This document shows positions 22,454-33,719 of a DNA stretch of 64,000 bases, in pieces. The stretch lies in assembly GCA_034440615.1 (NCBI GenBank), contig JAOTOM010005185.1, positions 2,127,157-2,191,156 on the forward strand. The letters run 5' to 3'. Origin of the DNA: Ashinkailepas kermadecensis. Lineage: Eukaryota; Arthropoda; Thecostraca; Neolepadidae. Made by a program: the position numbers and the translations under genes. The notes under the pieces are model-generated. The model had not been told where the DNA came from. It searched no databases and worked only from the letters and a program-made list of their open reading frames with translations. Position 1 is the first letter of the stretch. Each line of letters opens with the position of its first letter.

Positions 22454-24227
22454 CCTACTGACTGCTAGATAGATGTACTGCATCAGGTGAGGTAGGTTGG
22501 TGTCAAAATGTAACAGTGGTCTTGAAGTTCTTGAGGCCAGAAGCATTTTGAAGTCATATATTTGCATTTTATAATCAAATGTTAGGGAGATTATGTTCAC
22601 CTAAAATATTTTCGAAACGTTTTGTATCCCTGTAGTGTGGTCAGCCATCATTATTCTGCTGGCTAGAGCTTGTCGGTCCCTCGAACTACCATAGCTACTC
22701 CAGTAAGGGGTGTGGAAACACGTTCTTTTCAGGGCCTTTCATAGTCCCTGTCCATCCCTTACTTATGCTGTTGATGCAACCACAAACCACAGTACCTAAC
22801 CACAGATGGCATCTTGTTGGAATGTGATTGATGTAATCGATTATGGAGGCCTCAGTCCTTAAATTTTCCATTTCTGGTTTGTTTCCTATTATCCATTTCT
22901 GGTTTATTTTAATGTTTTACCTCGTGGCCAATTTGTATGATATGTTGCGAAGTTTTCCGTCAACATGGCTGTTCACAAGACTAATGTGAAATGTGCAGAA
23001 GGAGAAATCTTAACCTAACCTAACCTAATGTATTACCCAACCTCCTTTTCAGTAAACTCAAGTGTTCTTTTGAAATCGTCAAAAACATACATATACAAAT
23101 CCTAGCCAAACCTAACCTAACCTCTTCTTTCTTTTTGCAGAGGTCAAAATGTGTGATTAACTTATGTCATGTACAAACTAAGCTTATACAAGGTTAGCTT
23201 ATTTCAGATTATAACTCTATATAACCATATAAATAATACCCTAATTTTGAGGGAGAGCAGGATTGCAGCTCATTGTTTTGGAGAGACAACATATAATGTT
23301 TTACCCTATATTTTAAATGTTTTAGGTGGGAAAACAGCATTGATTGTTGTATTCAAAAAGTTGCTATGATGATACAATACATGCACTATGATCTTACCAA
23401 CCATTGCAGCCCATTGGCTTAGGCCATCTCCCAGTGATACAGATCAGAAATATGAAAGAAAGCCATGCCATGCGATGTTGTAAAGCTAACATGTTGTAGC
23501 TCCTGTTTGAATTCTATGAATACTAGAAATGTTGACCTGCTGTTAGTTTTTAACAAGATTGCCATGGACTTCCTGGGGATGTCATCTTTGATTATCAATG
23601 TGTCAGTGGTGCTGTTTATAGGTTAGGTTCAGTCGTGATCTATAGGTTTTACAACATTCAACATATGTGGGTCTGGTGCAATCCAACAACCATAGGTTTA
23701 CATGATCCAACATCTATGTGTCTTGGGTCATCCATGCATCAACATCAATGGACAGGGTTGTATTTATGTTTTTGAATCCTGTATTAAAAGTTTTTCTCAG
23801 CAACTGTGGAGGGTTTAATTTTCGTCATGTGTCTGACCTTAGAAACACTTTTTTTAAAAATAACTTCTCATTCAGTATTTCGGGGGTTTGTCAAATAGCT
23901 TTAATGGCTTCACTTGTCAGTCATTGCTAAACTTCACCATTGCTATTTTGGGGGAAAATCGTTCATCTGTGGTGACAGCTGCTGTCCAAAGGAAGAAATG
24001 TATAGCTCATTATTGTATTCATAGCAATGTATGCAATGTATGCAATGTAGCAATGTATGCTCATGAGCAGTTGTTATAGAGGTTCAATTCAATCACAAGC
24101 TGATGTGTATATCATCTGCATTTATTCAAGCCAGGTCCAGCTCTAAATATAAAATTGTACTGACCCAAGCAGGAAGCTACGACTTTATTTATCTCGGAAG
24201 CAGACAGGGTATCAGCTCTTTGAAATC
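22454..24227 (+). repeat. Large inverted repeat, left arm
   Basis: The outer edge CCTACTGACTGCTAGATAGA (22454) is the complement of the end of the right arm (28243), and the inner edge TTTGAAATC (to 24227) is matched at 26035. Sampled blocks are over 90% identical by eye, and both arms give the same 60-70 residue spurious frame (23169 + and 27627 -). Relative to the right arm it has about 107 extra bases near 22498-22605. It carries several AACCTAACCT clusters. No transposase or host gene was recognised in it. Confidence 0.88.
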
Positions 24228-25623
24228 ACCAGTGTCCATGTCATTAAGTCAAAGGTGTAGGTGTCTGAAAACTATTTCGAGGGCACAATACATGAAGGCA
24301 GTGGGCGGGCACAATTGGGTCGGGGGAGGGCAAACCACATAGTGGTCCCATGTTAAAAGTAGACATTATTGGGTGAGGACAAGGGCAATAGGGGGGGGGG
24401 GGGGCAAGTGCCCTCCCAAAATCGCACAAAACATTCATTTTAATACTTATCCTGATATTCCCTTTCCATCTTCGCTGTTGTTCATGCGTTTTCCACACCC
24501 ACCCAGTTGGTGTTACTCGATTGGTTAAGGCTGTAGCAGAACCAGTAATTCTGCTCAAAACTGTAATGTTTGAATATTGAAAGCATATGTCCAAAACTTT
24601 GAAATGCTGAAATTTTACAAAATTGGCTGACTGAGCAGCAGTCAGTAATGGTGGTAGTTATTCTCGCAATGGGCAAGTACAAAGGTTATCATTTGCTAGA
24701 TCTAGCTTAACTAACCTGACCCCATCGGACCTGACCTGACGTTACCTTACCTCACTTTACCTAACCTACATAATTACTCCAGCTCAGTCAGTAGGGCATT
24801 TATTGGGTTTTAATCACACAACCAGTTGGATTACTGAATCCATGTACGACCAATCTGCATGATAGGTTGGCAATGCTATATGGCCCAGCAGCTGAATTGG
24901 TTGTAAATGAGATGGGCGCTGTATAACCAATGCAGTTCATGCGCCCTAAAACCATAATAACCAACAGGTTGCAAATGAGGTGAAGGTTCTTCTTCATAAC
25001 CTAACCTAGCCATATTGAACTTGACTAAATTACCATATGGCTAACTATCCTAACAGTGTAGCTCAAACAACAGAGCAGGTGTGGATCCAGGATTGTGAGG
25101 GGGCTCATCCAGGGAGTGCAATTTTATCGTGGTCGGAGCACGGATGAACATTTTAAAGGAGCGGATGCACCCGAACTCATTTATCTTCACATGCTATTTG
25201 TGGAGTCAAGTTACACTTTCTATTAATAATAATGCACGTTTTGTTGCTTATTGATTTTTTTGCACTGAATGAGATTTGTGTGCACTACAACACCCATAAC
25301 AGAACATGGTTTCAATCGTATATAGGTGTTGGGTGTAAATGAATCCATCATGCATATGGTATGATCCAACGTGAGCATTGTATTTGATTTGAAAGATTCT
25401 AGGTATGGAAAACTATTGATTAATCCTGTTCTTTTTTTAGAATACTCTAGGATGCTTTTTTGATGTGTTTCATTTTATCTAGTCTTCTATGAACAACTAC
25501 TGGAACAAATTGAACAATAATGAAGTAACCTAGATAAGCATGATGTGTCCCACTGCTTTCAGCATATACATACTTTCGCCACTCAGAAAATGAGCTTGCT
25601 TACTATGTAGAGTAGGCTTTTTA
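24228..25623. other. Spacer of the large inverted repeat, unique part
   Basis: About 1.4 kb separates the left arm from the inner hairpin. It holds a run of 14 G (about 24391-24404), a degenerate SINE (24775-24915) and AACCTAACC traces. No gene was recognised. Confidence 0.6.
24775..24915 (+). mobile_element. Degenerate tRNA-derived SINE
   Basis: AGCTCAGTCAGTAGGGC (24780) is an A-box-like head. GGGTTTTAATCACACAACCA is a decayed T-arm/B-box (compare GGGTTCGAATCCCACAACCG at 34267). ACCAATCTGC...TTGGCAATGCTATATGGCCC matches the core of the SINE at 34210. It is old and not transcribable in this state. Confidence 0.6.
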
Positions 25624-26023
25624 GGCTGAAGCCATGCGGATGTTTGTTAAAAAAGGAATACTTTGTTAATTTAGTGGTGCCCTGACTGCACAACATGGCA
25701 GATGGCAGTTTTCTTGTCACGAGTTCTCGCGATGGACACCCGGTTGTTATACCTTGGTTCACTCGGTGAACTCCCAGGCCACTTTCAACGTCAATTTTTA
25801 CGATAAATTTGTGGCATTTGTGGCCAAGTTCCAACAAAGACTTCCAACAAACACGTTGAAAGTGGCCTGGGAGTTCACCGAGTGAACCAAGGTATAAAAA
25901 CCGGGTGTCTATCGTGAGAACTCGTGACAGGAAAACTGCCATCTGCCATGTTGTGCAGTCAGGGCACCACTAAATTAGCAAAGTATTCTTAAATTATTTT
26001 TTTACATCCGCATGGCTTCAGCC
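25624..26023. repeat. Hairpin element: arms about 170 bp, loop about 61 bp
   Basis: GGCTGAAGCCATGCGGATG at 25624 is mirrored by CATCCGCATGGCTTCAGCC ending at 26023. The arms stay complementary to CCACTTTCAACGT (to 25791) and ACGTTGAAAGTGG (from 25853). It lies within the spacer of the larger inverted repeat, 11 bp from the inner end of the right arm. It looks like a foldback transposon or a local inverted duplication and has no coding capacity. Confidence 0.88.
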
Positions 26024-26034
26024 ATTGAGCTGAA

Positions 26035-28243
26035 GATTTCAAAGTGCTGATACCCTGTCTGCTGCCGATAGAAATATAATCGTAGCTTGCTGCTTGGGTT
26101 AGTACAACTTTGTCTTTAGAGCTGTGCCTGGTTTGAATAAATGCAGATTATATAAACATCAGCTTGTGGTTGAATTGAACCTCTATGACAACTGCTCATG
26201 AGCATACATTGCTACATTGCATACATTGCCTACATTGCTATGAATACAATAATGAGCTATACATTTCTTCCTTTGGACAGCAGCTGTCACCACAGATGAA
26301 CGATTTTCCCCCCAAATATCAATGGTGAAGTTAGCAATGACTGCCAAGTGAAACAATTTTTGAGTTTTTTGACAAATCCCCGAAATACTGAATGAGAAGT
26401 TAGAAAAAGTGTTTCTAAGGTCAGACACATGACGAAAATTAAACCCTCCACAGTTGCTGAGAAAAACCTTCTAATCCAAGATTCAAAAACATAAATACAA
26501 CCCTGTCCATTGATGTTGATGCATGGATGACCCAAGACACAGATGTTGGATTATGTAAACCTATGGATGTTGGATTGCACCAGACCCACATATGTTGAAT
26601 GTTGTAAAACCTATAGATCCCAACTTAACCTTGTAGTGAAGTTTCTAGATAGGCTACGTGATAGTCCAGGATAATGGTACCTCGCGTCACGACAACCAGT
26701 TCGGCTGTTCAGAGATTGTCCTCTGCATGGTATATTGTGCAGCATGTTTTAGCAATTGAACGGTAACACTAAAACTCCCACACGTAAAATGTTCCACGAC
26801 AACGAACGACCGTGATATTTCCTAGTGTTGAATTTTAAGGCCGAAATCAGTTATTAATTTAGAACGCGCGACCTCCAGCGTTACAGACCCGAGTCGCTTG
26901 GCTGCTCAGAGACGACTGACTGTTGGGGGGAGGGTCATGAGGTCTGGCGGCTACCGGCACCCGAATCTCCGCCGCAGACGGCGGCCGTCGGCCAAGTAAA
27001 AACGCTGAGCTAGGTTTCCGGCCGCGACTCGGCGGCAGCGCCGGCCGGCCGGATGGAAAGGTACTGACAGTTACGGGGCGGTAGGTCGGATGGCTTTACG
27101 GGATTACAGCACAGCATTTACAATTACTGAACAGCCAAAAGTGCAATTTTATGGAAACTCTGTTACAACCTAACCCATAAACAGCACCACTGACACATTG
27201 ATAATCAAAGATGACATCCTCAGGAAGTCCATGGCAATCTTGTTAAAAACTAACAGCAAGTCAATATTTCTAGTGTTCAGAGAATTTATACATTAGCTAC
27301 AATATGTTAGCTTTACAACAGCGCATGACATGGATTTCTTTCATATTTCTGATCTGTATCACTGGGAGATGGCCTAAGCCAATGGGCTGCAATGGTTGGT
27401 AAGATCAGAGTGCATGTATTGTATTATGATAGCAACTTTTTGAATACAACAATCAATGCTATTTTCCCACCTAAAACACTTAAAATATAGGTTGAAACAT
27501 TATATGTTGGCTCTCCAAAACAATGGGCTGCAATGCTGCACTCCCTCGAAATTAGGTTATTATATATAGGTTTGTGTAGGGTTATAATCGGAACTAGGCT
27601 AACCTTGTATAAGCTTAGTTTGTACATGACATAAGTTAATCACACATTTTGACCTCTGCAAAAAGAAAGAATATGTTATGTTAGGTTTGGCTAGGATTTG
27701 TATATATATGTTTTTGACGATTTCAAAAGAACACTTGAGTTTACTGAAAAGGAGGTTGGGTAATATATTAGGTTAGGTTAGGTTAATATTTCTCCTTCTG
27801 CACATTTTACATTAGTCTTGTGAACAGTCATGTTGAAGGAGAACTTCGCAACATATCATGCAAATTGGCCATGAGGCAAAACATTAAAGTAAACCAGAAA
27901 TGAATAATAGGAAACAAACCAGAAATGGAAACTTTAAGGACTGCGGCCTCCATAATCGATTACATCAATCACATTCCAACAAGATACCATCTTTGGTTAG
28001 GTACTGTGGTTTAGGGTTGCATCAACAGCATAGGTAAGGGATGGACAGGGACTATGAAAAGCACTGAAAAGAGCATGCTTCCACACCCCTTACGTGGGTA
28101 GCTATGGTAGCTCAAGGGAGCGACAAGCTCTAGCCAGCAGAATAATGATGGCTGACCACACTACAGGGAGACAAAACGTTTCGAAAATACTTGAGGTGAA
28201 CCTACCTCACCTGATACAGCACATCTATCTAGCAGTCAGTAGG
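26035..28243 (-). repeat. Large inverted repeat, right arm
   Basis: It is the complement of 22454-24227, from GATTTCAAAG (26035) to CAGTCAGTAGG (28243). A 535-bp insertion at 26632-27166 interrupts it, and without that insertion the arm is about 1.67 kb. It lacks the roughly 107 bp present near the outer end of the left arm. Confidence 0.88.
26632..27166. mobile_element. 535-bp non-autonomous insertion with 5-bp target duplication
   Basis: This sequence is absent from the equivalent position of the left arm (about 23620-23630). AACCT occurs at both junctions (26627-26631 and 27167-27171). The ends GTAGTGAAGTTTC (from 26633) and the complement of GAAACTCTGTTAC (to 27166) agree at 9 of 13 positions, a weak terminal inverted repeat. 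The interior is GC-rich (CGGCGGCAGCGCCGGCCGGC near 27031), unlike its AT-rich surroundings. No ORF suggests a transposase. It is best described as a MITE of undetermined superfamily. Confidence 0.7.
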
Positions 28244-28244
28244 A

Positions 28245-28675
28245 TTATTGATTTTCATAACATTTGGTGCTGGATGGAAGGCACCTGGCACACAAGCTAA
28301 AATAATAAATCATCAGCGAACAAATTCACGACAATAAAAAGCATTAAACAACAATGCATCAATGACGATGCAACAATGCAACAATGGCAATGCATAAATA
28401 ATGTAAAACTTTCAAATTCCACGGCGTCACACCCATGATTTTCGCTGTGCTGTACCGTTTTGTAAATAACGTCGTTGAGAAGGTATTGAAGCTGGGAAGC
28501 TCTAATCATGTAGGCTGTAATCACAGAAAACAAGTGTGTATAAAAAATGCATTTAAAACATCATTCTTCCCATTTGATATGAGGCATGAGTTGTTTTTTT
28601 ATGCTTGTGAGGGGTATTTTGCCCCCTTAATGTTGGCTTTGCCCCCATGGGCGCATATTTCTGAAAATTATTTCG
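28245..28675. other. No recognised feature
   Basis: AT-rich, with CAATGATGCAACAATG-type imperfect repeats at 28350-28395. Confidence 0.5.
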
Positions 28676-28677
28676 GG

Positions 28678-28795
28678 ATCAGTGGTGTACCTATATTTGC
28701 ATCAAAGGGGAGGCGGGCAAACGGATTTGGAGGGGGACCACTTGCCCCCATTTAATAGTCCTCGGATTTCGACAACTATTTTGTCCAATGGGACC
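28678..28795 (+). repeat. Dispersed repeat starting CAGTGGTGTACCTA
   Basis: It matches the minus strand of 19410-19540 (shared CGGATTTGGAGGG and GGATTTCGAC blocks). The start resembles transposon termini of the CAGTGGCGTACCTAG type. Confidence 0.55.
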
Positions 28796-28915
28796 TTTTT
28801 TAAATAAAATAATTAGTTACCAACTAAATTGTCCTGTGGAGGGACCTAATCCACCACTATCGTTTCTGATTCGACTGATTCGATTCATAGCATGATTTGC
28901 TGTCCCGTCGGCCTC

Positions 28916-28972
28916 TGGACGCAATATGGCCATAGTTGTGGACGCGCCCTAAAGCCCAGATAACTAACTAAC
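28916..28972 (+). mobile_element. 57-bp LINE 3'-end insertion with AACT tail
   Basis: The body ends GACGCGCCCTAAAGCCCAGA followed by TAACTAACTAAC. TCCC(TT)GTCGGCCTC flanks it on both sides (28903-28915 and 28973-28987), apart from a 2-base difference. The GACGCGCCC(C)TAAA phrase is also at the end of the I-type LINE (about 47596-47610) and in the insertion at 54945. It is therefore read as a severely 5'-truncated LINE copy. Confidence 0.65.
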
Positions 28973-29094
28973 TCCCTTGTCGGCCTCGTTGCTCACCTTT
29001 TTTCCTGTGCATTTCCGGATAGGGGCCTCAAATTTCGGGGGGGGGGGGGGGGGGCAGTCTCACGGCAGGGGGCGATTGCACCCCTCGATGGCGA

Positions 29095-31430
29095 CGCCCC
29101 TGCTTGGTCGTTTTGTGGAGCGCAGAAGAGGGACGCCTATTGTGAGTTCATGCACTACGCCTGTGCAAGACTCCAAGGGGGACCAGTTGACTATTAATGA
29201 GAGACATCTTCCAAATTGTGCTGTGGCATGCTGGAGGTTCACACTTCCGCTGTCGAGTTGGTAATCCTTGGTGAAGATGGTCCTCTCTTCGTGGGTGTTT
29301 AAACTGAGAGTCCTAGGTTAAGGGCATTTGCCCGTCGGTACACAGACATTCATGTGTGCCACGCCAGTTGTTTAAATCCTATCCCCCAGGGTGATGTACT
29401 GTGGCTGGCGGCCTGTCGAGATTCTGGTGACCAGTTCATATGCCAGCAAAATGATGCTATGAATGGTTGAATGGTTGAAGATGAGCATTGCGTCATCAGA
29501 AAATTTGGATGTCACGTTCTTGCCCTTGATTGTTTTGTGGAGCAGGGAATACGGACATCTCTAGCAAGTTTATGCAATACCCTTGTGTAAAGCTCCATGA
29601 GGGGGCGGGGGTGCGAAACAGTACCATATTAATATGGTACAGTTTCGTACTCGTGGTTGTAGCATGTCTGTAGTTCACACTTACTTCACCGAATTTGTGA
29701 TCCTCCGTGAAGACTGGTCCTCTCTTTGTGTGTGTTTAGACTGAAGGTCCTCGCTTAAGAGCATTTACCCGTGAATACACAGACATTCGTGTGCGATATG
29801 CAATAGGTCTTCACTTCGCAGGTGTCTAAACGCGAGCCCATCCTTCATGGTGATGTACTGAGACCGGAGGCCTGTCGGGATTCTGGTGAACAATCCATAT
29901 ACCACATTCTCATGGCATTTGTGTGGCAGCCAGCTGGAGGCCCGATTTCCAGTAGGATGTTTGCCGGAGGTACATCATCTCCGCTCTGAGACTGGCTTCA
30001 TGTTGTTTGGGAGGTTAGGGTAGGTTACCCTCTAATGGAATGGTACCAATACAGTCATCTGCGCTAAGATCGTTCATTTGTCACCATCGGTTCATGACAA
30101 TTTTATATTGTGATACCTGAAAAAGTTGCACTTGCAAAATGATGCCATGGACTATTGTAGAAGATCACTGGATCATCCGAAGATATATACTTCAAATCCT
30201 TGGTCTTGATCGTTTTGTAGAGCGGAGAAGAACCACTAGCGAGTGTTTACACTATACTTGCGCAATACTCCAAGTGCGGGGGGGGGCGGAACAGTACAAT
30301 ATGAATACGGCACAGCTTCGTACTCGTGGTTTTAGCATGTCTGTGTTTCATAATTCCGTCACGGAATTTATAATACTCAGTGAAGACGGGTCCCTTCTTC
30401 GTGGGTGTTTAGATTGGCAGTCCTCGCTTGGTAGCGTTTGCCTGTGCACGCACACAAGTATACGCGTTCCACGATATAGCTCTTCACGGAGCATATGCTT
30501 ACTTGCGATCCTACATTGCGTTGTCCGGGAGTAGGCAATTTCTCAGGGTTCTGGTGACCATTTAATTTGCTATCTTCTTGCGTTTGTCACAACCTGGTTG
30601 AGACATCCGACTCTCAATGGTATGTTTTTGTGGAGGCGGTGATTGTGGGGTTCAGACTTTCCATATCGACTTACTAGGCCTCGGATAAGACTGGTCCTCT
30701 CTTCGTGGGTGTTTAGTTGACGGTCTTCGCTTGAGAGCATTTGCCTGTGAATACACAGACATTCGTGTACGATATGCAATTGGTCTTCACTTAGCAAGTG
30801 TTTAAACGCGATCCCATCCTTCATGGTGATGTACTGAGGGGCCTGTACGGATGGTGACTGTTCATGGCATTTGTGTCGCAGCCAGCTGGAGGCTTGATTT
30901 CCAATGGCACGTTTTCCCGAATGTAAGCCATCTCCACTCTGAGACTGGCTTGATGTTGCCTGCGAGGCTAGAATATAAATTTACTCGTTCGACACTAGGA
31001 TGCTACCCATTGAAGGGTGATACTACCTACGTGCAGTGATCTGCACCAGGATCGTCTTCGGTCACCATTGGTTCATGATACTGGCTTTTTGACTGTGTTG
31101 TCAAGATTAGTAGCATATTCAAAAATATATGGCGGGTGATTGAAGATGAGGATCACGTCACCAGAAGATTCGAACGTCACATCCTTGGTATTGGTCATGG
31201 TGTTGGGCAGGGAAGAAAATGCCTATCAGTGGAGATATATGCTACGCCTGTGCAAGGCTCTAGGATAACCAGCATAATCTAAATGGAGACACCTTCGTAC
31301 TCGTGGTGTAGCTTGCTTGGGATTCAGACTTCGGGTATCGAGTTCGCGGTTCCCAGTAAATAGCTCTCTGCGTAGGTATCTTGACTGACAGCTCTCGCTT
31401 GGTAGCGTTTATCTGTGCATGCATAAGGTG
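29095..31430. repeat. Complex tandem array, period about 975 bp
   Basis: The motif GGTCCTCTCTTCGTGGGTGT and variants lie at about 29284, 29713, 30388, 30692 and 31362. Pairs 29713/30692 and 30388/31362 are 974-979 bp apart, and each is embedded in longer matching blocks, for example CCCATCCTTCATGGTGATGT at about 29839 and 30812, and CTCTGAGACTGGCTT at about 29985 and 30938. Roughly 2.3 units of about 975 bp are present, each with two related sub-blocks. No ORF is conserved between units. Confidence 0.7.
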
Positions 31431-31854
31431 CCTACGAAACAAGTGTTGAAACGGCAAAAGTGCCCTAGTGGAATATTTACTCTTGGGCATGTGCGAAGTT
31501 GTGCACGTCGGACACTCGCAACAGGAGCGCCAATGTTGTGCCCACGTAAGTGGAAATCCACACGTTCAACCGACAATGAAGGTCGATCCGCGCACCATGC
31601 ATTTTTTAACCAGTATCCTTACTTAGGGCGATTTTTCAAGTGTTCCAACGAAATAGAACGAAAACTAGCGTACAAGATTATTCGGTTGTAGTCTGCATCC
31701 TGTCTTCATTAGTAACATTCTGATTTAGTTTTATCTTTTCCAGATATCCTCTCGAACAGCGGGGACTGCATGGACATACTGCAACGTAACGGGGAAGGAT
31801 CAAGTGGCGAAATACATGTTTAAAGGACAAACAACGGCGAGGGAAGGAAGTGGG
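31431..31854. other. No recognised feature upstream of the recombinase-like pseudogene
   Basis: The upstream part of the pseudogene's first zinc-finger region may begin in the last 60 bases. No promoter motif can be identified with confidence. Confidence 0.4.
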
Positions 31855-33717
31855 ACAAGAAAAACGTGTACACTTTTTGTATGACAAAGCATAGCAAGTT
31901 GGCATGACACTTGATGCGAGTGCACCACAAGGAAAAAGAAGTCAAGGATGCTCTGTCACTTCCAAAAGGCTCTAAGCAACGTAATGAAGTCTTCCATCGA
32001 ATTCTTTGTCAAGGTAATTTCAAGCATAACATTGACGTGCTTCGGAAAGGGAAAGGTGTGCTGATTCCAGCCAGGCGACCTCCAGCGGAAGCTACTGTGG
32101 AGAGCAAATTCCTGCCATGCGATCGGTGTTTGGGTTTCTTTTCACGCCGGAACCTTTTCAGACACTCATGTAACAAAACCCGTGATTCCAAGGGTCGAGT
32201 TCAAGGACATATCCGTGACAAATTGCATGAACCTGGCCGGCTTGTCCTCGAGCTAAAGAAGACAGACGAGGAAGGAGACTTGGACGGATACATACATCCC
32301 TCCTACTTCAAAAAGATCGCTGCGGCTGTAAGAAATATTTCAAAGTATGATGGAAATAACTATGGCATTCCATCGCTGGCTCTCAAGCTAGGGCACTCGC
32401 TGCACGAATGTGCCTGCATCAAGCGTTCACGTGGCATCGTTACCGGGGACAGCGTGACGAGGCAGGCAGCAGAAGACTTCTGCACGTTGTACAACAACGA
32501 GTGCGGGTGTTGGTGTCGTCACGGGCTCTGGGAACTTTACACGAACGAAAGTGGAACAAGGCCCCATGTTTGCCGTTGACCGAGGACTTTCACCGGGTGC
32601 ACAAACTGATGAAACAAGAAGCCATGGAGGCGAAAACTCGTCTCCAGACTAACCCGTCGCTGGAAAGCTACGCAGAGTTCGCTGAAGTGACACTTGCGCA
32701 GGCAATACTGTTCAACAGTAGGAGGCCTGGCGAAACGCAGCGTCTCACGGTATGAGCGTACCAAAAAGTAACAAATGAACACAACGTTGACATACTTGCG
32801 CAGCTAGCACCCTTCGAAAAGGAGCTTTGTAGAACCCTTAAGCACGTAGTGGTAAGCGAAAACGGGGTAGAGGTGTACCGCTCCTCCTCACTGAAGACAT
32901 GACAAGTGCCGTGGATCTACTAATTGAAGAGAGAGAACATGCTGGCATATCGCCAGACTGTCAGTTAATTTTCGTTAGAACGGGTGAGGCCAACGCGATT
33001 CCGATTCGGGAGGAGCACTTGTATCGGAAAGCTCGCTGGGAAGGCATCGGCGAACAATGTGACGGCCACCAGCTACAGGAAGCATATTGCGACTATGATG
33101 CAAGTGCTGCAGCTAAAGTCCCACGAAGTGGATATGTTGGCCAAGCTTCTCGGACACGACATAAATGTACATAGGGAGTTTTATAGGCTTCCGGAAAAAA
33201 ACGCTGCAGGTTGCGAAAGTCTCGAAGCTGCTACTTGCTATGGAGGCTGGAATATCTGCATATGCAGGAAAAAGCTTGGAAGACATAAACCCAGCGGAGA
33301 CTGATGAACTTGATGTCGAAGTAGTCGCAGGTGTTAGCGAACAACCAGACGCCGGGGACACATCAGATGAGGAAACCATGGACTTGAATGACCCACTAGC
33401 ATCGAGCCATGACAACAACACGAAACGAAAGCAGCCAGGGAAGAAACTAGTTCGGAGGCCAATACAGAAGAAAAAAACGGTAGTCCGATGACGAAAAGGG
33501 GGTCGTGACGCGAGGACTAGCGGCATCCATATCGAAAATGCGTTGTCCCAGGGCCGATGAATGCAAGGAGCTGATACGTAAGAATGGAGAGACACTCGCC
33601 GGCAGTACGTGGCGCGATGTCAAGTACTGCGCTTACAACATCACCCAAAAAAGGAAAAAAGGTGCCGTGCGATATCGCGCAAAAGTCAAAACATGTGTGT
33701 TTGGGCCAGACTGATCA
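31855..33717 (+). pseudogene. Zinc-finger/tyrosine-recombinase-like protein, decayed
   Basis: I recognise a family of large, uncharacterised metazoan proteins with N-terminal C2H2 fingers and a phage-integrase-like (tyrosine recombinase) domain. Order: decayed first finger (about 31860-31930, HLMRVHH end); NFKHNIDVLRKGKG; second finger LPCDRC...LFRHSC (about 32115-32172); SLALKLGHSLHECACI; VSSRALGTLHERKWNKAPCL; NSRRPGE with the presumed first catalytic Arg at about 32723; KRGRGVPLLLTEDM; then SYRKHIAT (Arg about 33077), LLGHD (His about 33155) and HREFYRLPEK (presumed nucleophile Tyr about 33182); LQVAKVSKLLLAMEAG; C-terminal STWRDVKYCAYN. At least four frame changes (about 32500, 32850, 33030, 33190) and stops at 31905 and 32753 break it. 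About 70-90 residues expected after the second finger seem deleted. A link to Crypton recombinases is inference. Confidence 0.75.
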
Positions 33718-33719
33718 AA

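Noticed and set aside
23169..23369. Conserved 66-codon frame present in both arms of the large inverted repeat (also 27424-27627)
   Set aside because: Similarity is explained by the DNA-level inverted duplication. Differences between the arms are not biased to synonymous sites as far as can be seen.
31260..31691. Possible upstream exon of the recombinase-like gene
   Set aside because: The frames here belong to the last units of the 975-bp tandem array and do not match the expected N-terminus.
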